Below are positions 20,368 to 21,203 of a stretch of DNA of 21,203 bases, in pieces (the first letter of the stretch is position 1; every line of letters starts with the position of its first letter). The notes under the pieces were generated by a model that saw only the letters and a program-made list of their open reading frames with translations, searched no databases and was not told the origin of the DNA. Source of the DNA: a virus; IMG/VR virus record IMGVR_UViG_3300013128_000050, positions 1-21,203 of that record. One strand, written 5' to 3'. Both the position numbers and the translations under genes were made by a program.

Positions 20368-20727
20368 ATGATTCTAGGGGGGTTTGGGGCTTTGCCTGGA
20401 TTCATGGGTAGCGCGCAAGTAGACAGAATCTTTAGCCTGCGAACTTCCTCCTTTTTTACTGCGCCCGGTTGCGCTACTAGTCTAGGCATGGACGCCTTTA
20501 AACCTCCCGTACCGACTAGGTTCCCTTCTATATTATTGCTACGGGCGCAGGCGGAGGAACTTTTACCTGAAATCATCCGGCATCAAGAAGCCTTCGCTCA
20601 CATCATGTGGGAAGCTTATCAATCGCTCGGTTATCGTCTCGATGAGCTCTACGAGAGAATCGAGGAGATTCAAAAGCGGCTGTTCCGGCTGGAACGTGAT
20701 TACCCGGAATTATGCGTTAGGGGGTAA
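20368..20727 (+). CDS. Hypothetical coiled-coil protein, first gene of a promoter-driven pair, 119 aa
   Basis: GGGAGGGG at about 20356-20363 precedes ATG 20368. The N-terminal ~50 residues are Gly/Pro/Ser/Phe-rich without a clear signal peptide. The C-terminal half (from about residue 58, AEELLPEIIRHQEAFAHIMW, through YRLDELYERIEEIQKRLFRL) is a long helix with coiled-coil heptads, likely for oligomerisation. No family recognised. It is separated from the next gene by four bases and is preceded by a strong promoter, so the two form a likely moron operon that could be expressed in a lysogen. The N-terminal part has unusual composition, and the true start might be further downstream. Confidence 0.6.
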   Translation: MILGGFGALPGFMGSAQVDRIFSLRTSSFFTAPGCATSLGMDAFKPPVPTRFPSILLLRAQAEELLPEIIRHQEAFAHIMWEAYQSLGYRLDELYERIEEIQKRLFRLERDYPELCVRG

Positions 20728-20731
20728 ACCG

Positions 20732-21202
20732 ATGAAAAGGAATCTGCTTTTTATCATGGCAATTTTACTAATTGTCTCTGCGGGCGCAGCCCTGGCGGAT
20801 GATTCAAATAATTGGGGCGGTCTCTATTGGGGGGCTACGGAGCAAGACTTATTTACAGCTTATGGTCGCGGCTTCACCAAAGATATGGCGCATGAGGATA
20901 ATGCGCATACCTATCTTTACGTCAAAGATTCGCCGCTTAAAGAAGCTGAGTTATGGTGGATTTATTTCTTTGATAATAAAATTGGCTTCTGTTCATTCCG
21001 CATAGTCTTCATCGGCGAAGCCTACGAGGCGGGGGCTGCTATTCTTTATTGGGCCGTATCCCGGGCTTACGGCAAAACCGATCTAGTCGATAAAATGCCA
21101 ACCTGGACCCTGGATTATGCGTATTTGGAATTAGGTATAAAGCCGGAAGATAAAGTCGCCTATTTGCAAATTACCATGCTAAAAAGAGAGGGCAAGAAAT
21201 GA
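20732..21202 (+). CDS. Exported protein with Sec signal peptide, 156 aa
   Basis: ATG 20732 follows GGGGG at about 20720-20724. A classic signal peptide is visible: KR at the N-terminus, a hydrophobic core NLLFIMAILLIVSAG, and a cleavage site AALA|DD near residue 22. No lipobox cysteine is present. The mature part begins NWGGLYWGATEQDLFTAYG, a pattern shared with periplasmic proteins of unknown function that begin 'WG.l.WG.s..dv...yg'. It continues with aromatic-rich strands (EAELWWIYFFDNKIGFCSF) and a helix. It is likely periplasmic or secreted and alters the host cell rather than building the virion. The stop at 21200-21202 overlaps an ATG at 21199, a possible start of the next gene cut by the window edge. 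Confidence 0.78.
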   Translation: MKRNLLFIMAILLIVSAGAALADDSNNWGGLYWGATEQDLFTAYGRGFTKDMAHEDNAHTYLYVKDSPLKEAELWWIYFFDNKIGFCSFRIVFIGEAYEAGAAILYWAVSRAYGKTDLVDKMPTWTLDYAYLELGIKPEDKVAYLQITMLKREGKK

Positions 21203-21203
21203 A

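Noticed and set aside
20325-20576. Minus-strand frame of 83 codons opposite the coiled-coil gene
   Set aside because: No ribosome site, and it runs across the strong + strand promoter; the + strand gene has promoter and ribosome site.
1-21203. Search for tRNA genes, CRISPR arrays, integrase and att sites
   Set aside because: No tRNA-like cloverleaf segments, spaced direct repeats or integrase-like frames were recognised by eye; a dedicated tRNA scan would be needed to exclude weak cases.

Overview
The window is about 21.2 kb of a tailed double-stranded DNA phage or prophage, probably from an uncultured lineage. It carries the complete late (virion and lysis) block of a short-tailed podovirus-type phage. 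Almost everything lies on the + strand, with stop/start overlaps or gaps of a few bases. The gene order is terminase large subunit, portal, scaffold, major capsid, head-tail adaptor, tail nozzle, small fibre-base proteins, fibre, three internal/ejection proteins, second fibre, lysis genes. No tail tube, sheath, tape measure or tail-completion genes occur between capsid and lysis, which is the argument for a short tail. No integrase, replication, tRNA or CRISPR genes are visible, so lifestyle and host cannot be read directly. A holin of the 3-TMS type and a Sec-type signal peptide suggest a bacterial, perhaps Gram-negative, host. This is inference only.

Layout. (1) Positions 1-2191: a partial small gene, a ribbon-helix-helix-like small protein, a 557-residue repeat-rich putative surface/structural protein, and a 62-residue single-span membrane protein with a basic AT-hook-like motif. 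(2) 2166-8217: packaging and head. This holds the terminase, a charged 100-residue protein, an FmdB-like zinc ribbon, the portal, scaffold and major capsid protein. Intrinsic terminators lie directly before the scaffold and directly after the capsid gene, so this pair is bracketed. (3) 8267-12116: adaptor, nozzle, three tandem paralogous ~100-residue proteins, and a fibre with 12-bp tandem repeats. (4) 12129-16796: three putative internal virion (DNA ejection) proteins. (5) 16813-17625: a second fibre with a different C-terminal head domain.

(6) 17626-19492: an unusual lysis cassette. It has a 32-residue truncated paralogue, an XhlA-like coiled-coil/membrane protein, a possible papain-fold cysteine peptidase, three small membrane proteins and a 3-TMS holin. 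No classical lysozyme, amidase or transglycosylase is recognisable. (7) 19541-21203: accessory region with its own promoters. A minus-strand membrane protein faces, across a divergent promoter region, an AT-rich free-standing LAGLIDADG-type homing endonuclease. Then a strong extended -10 promoter drives a coiled-coil protein and an exported protein. This last pair looks like a moron.

The most interesting points are the putative peptidase as the only enzyme candidate in the lysis cassette, the two terminators around scaffold-capsid, the triplicated fibre-base genes, the truncated XhlA-like duplicate, and the divergent promoter/homing-endonuclease module.
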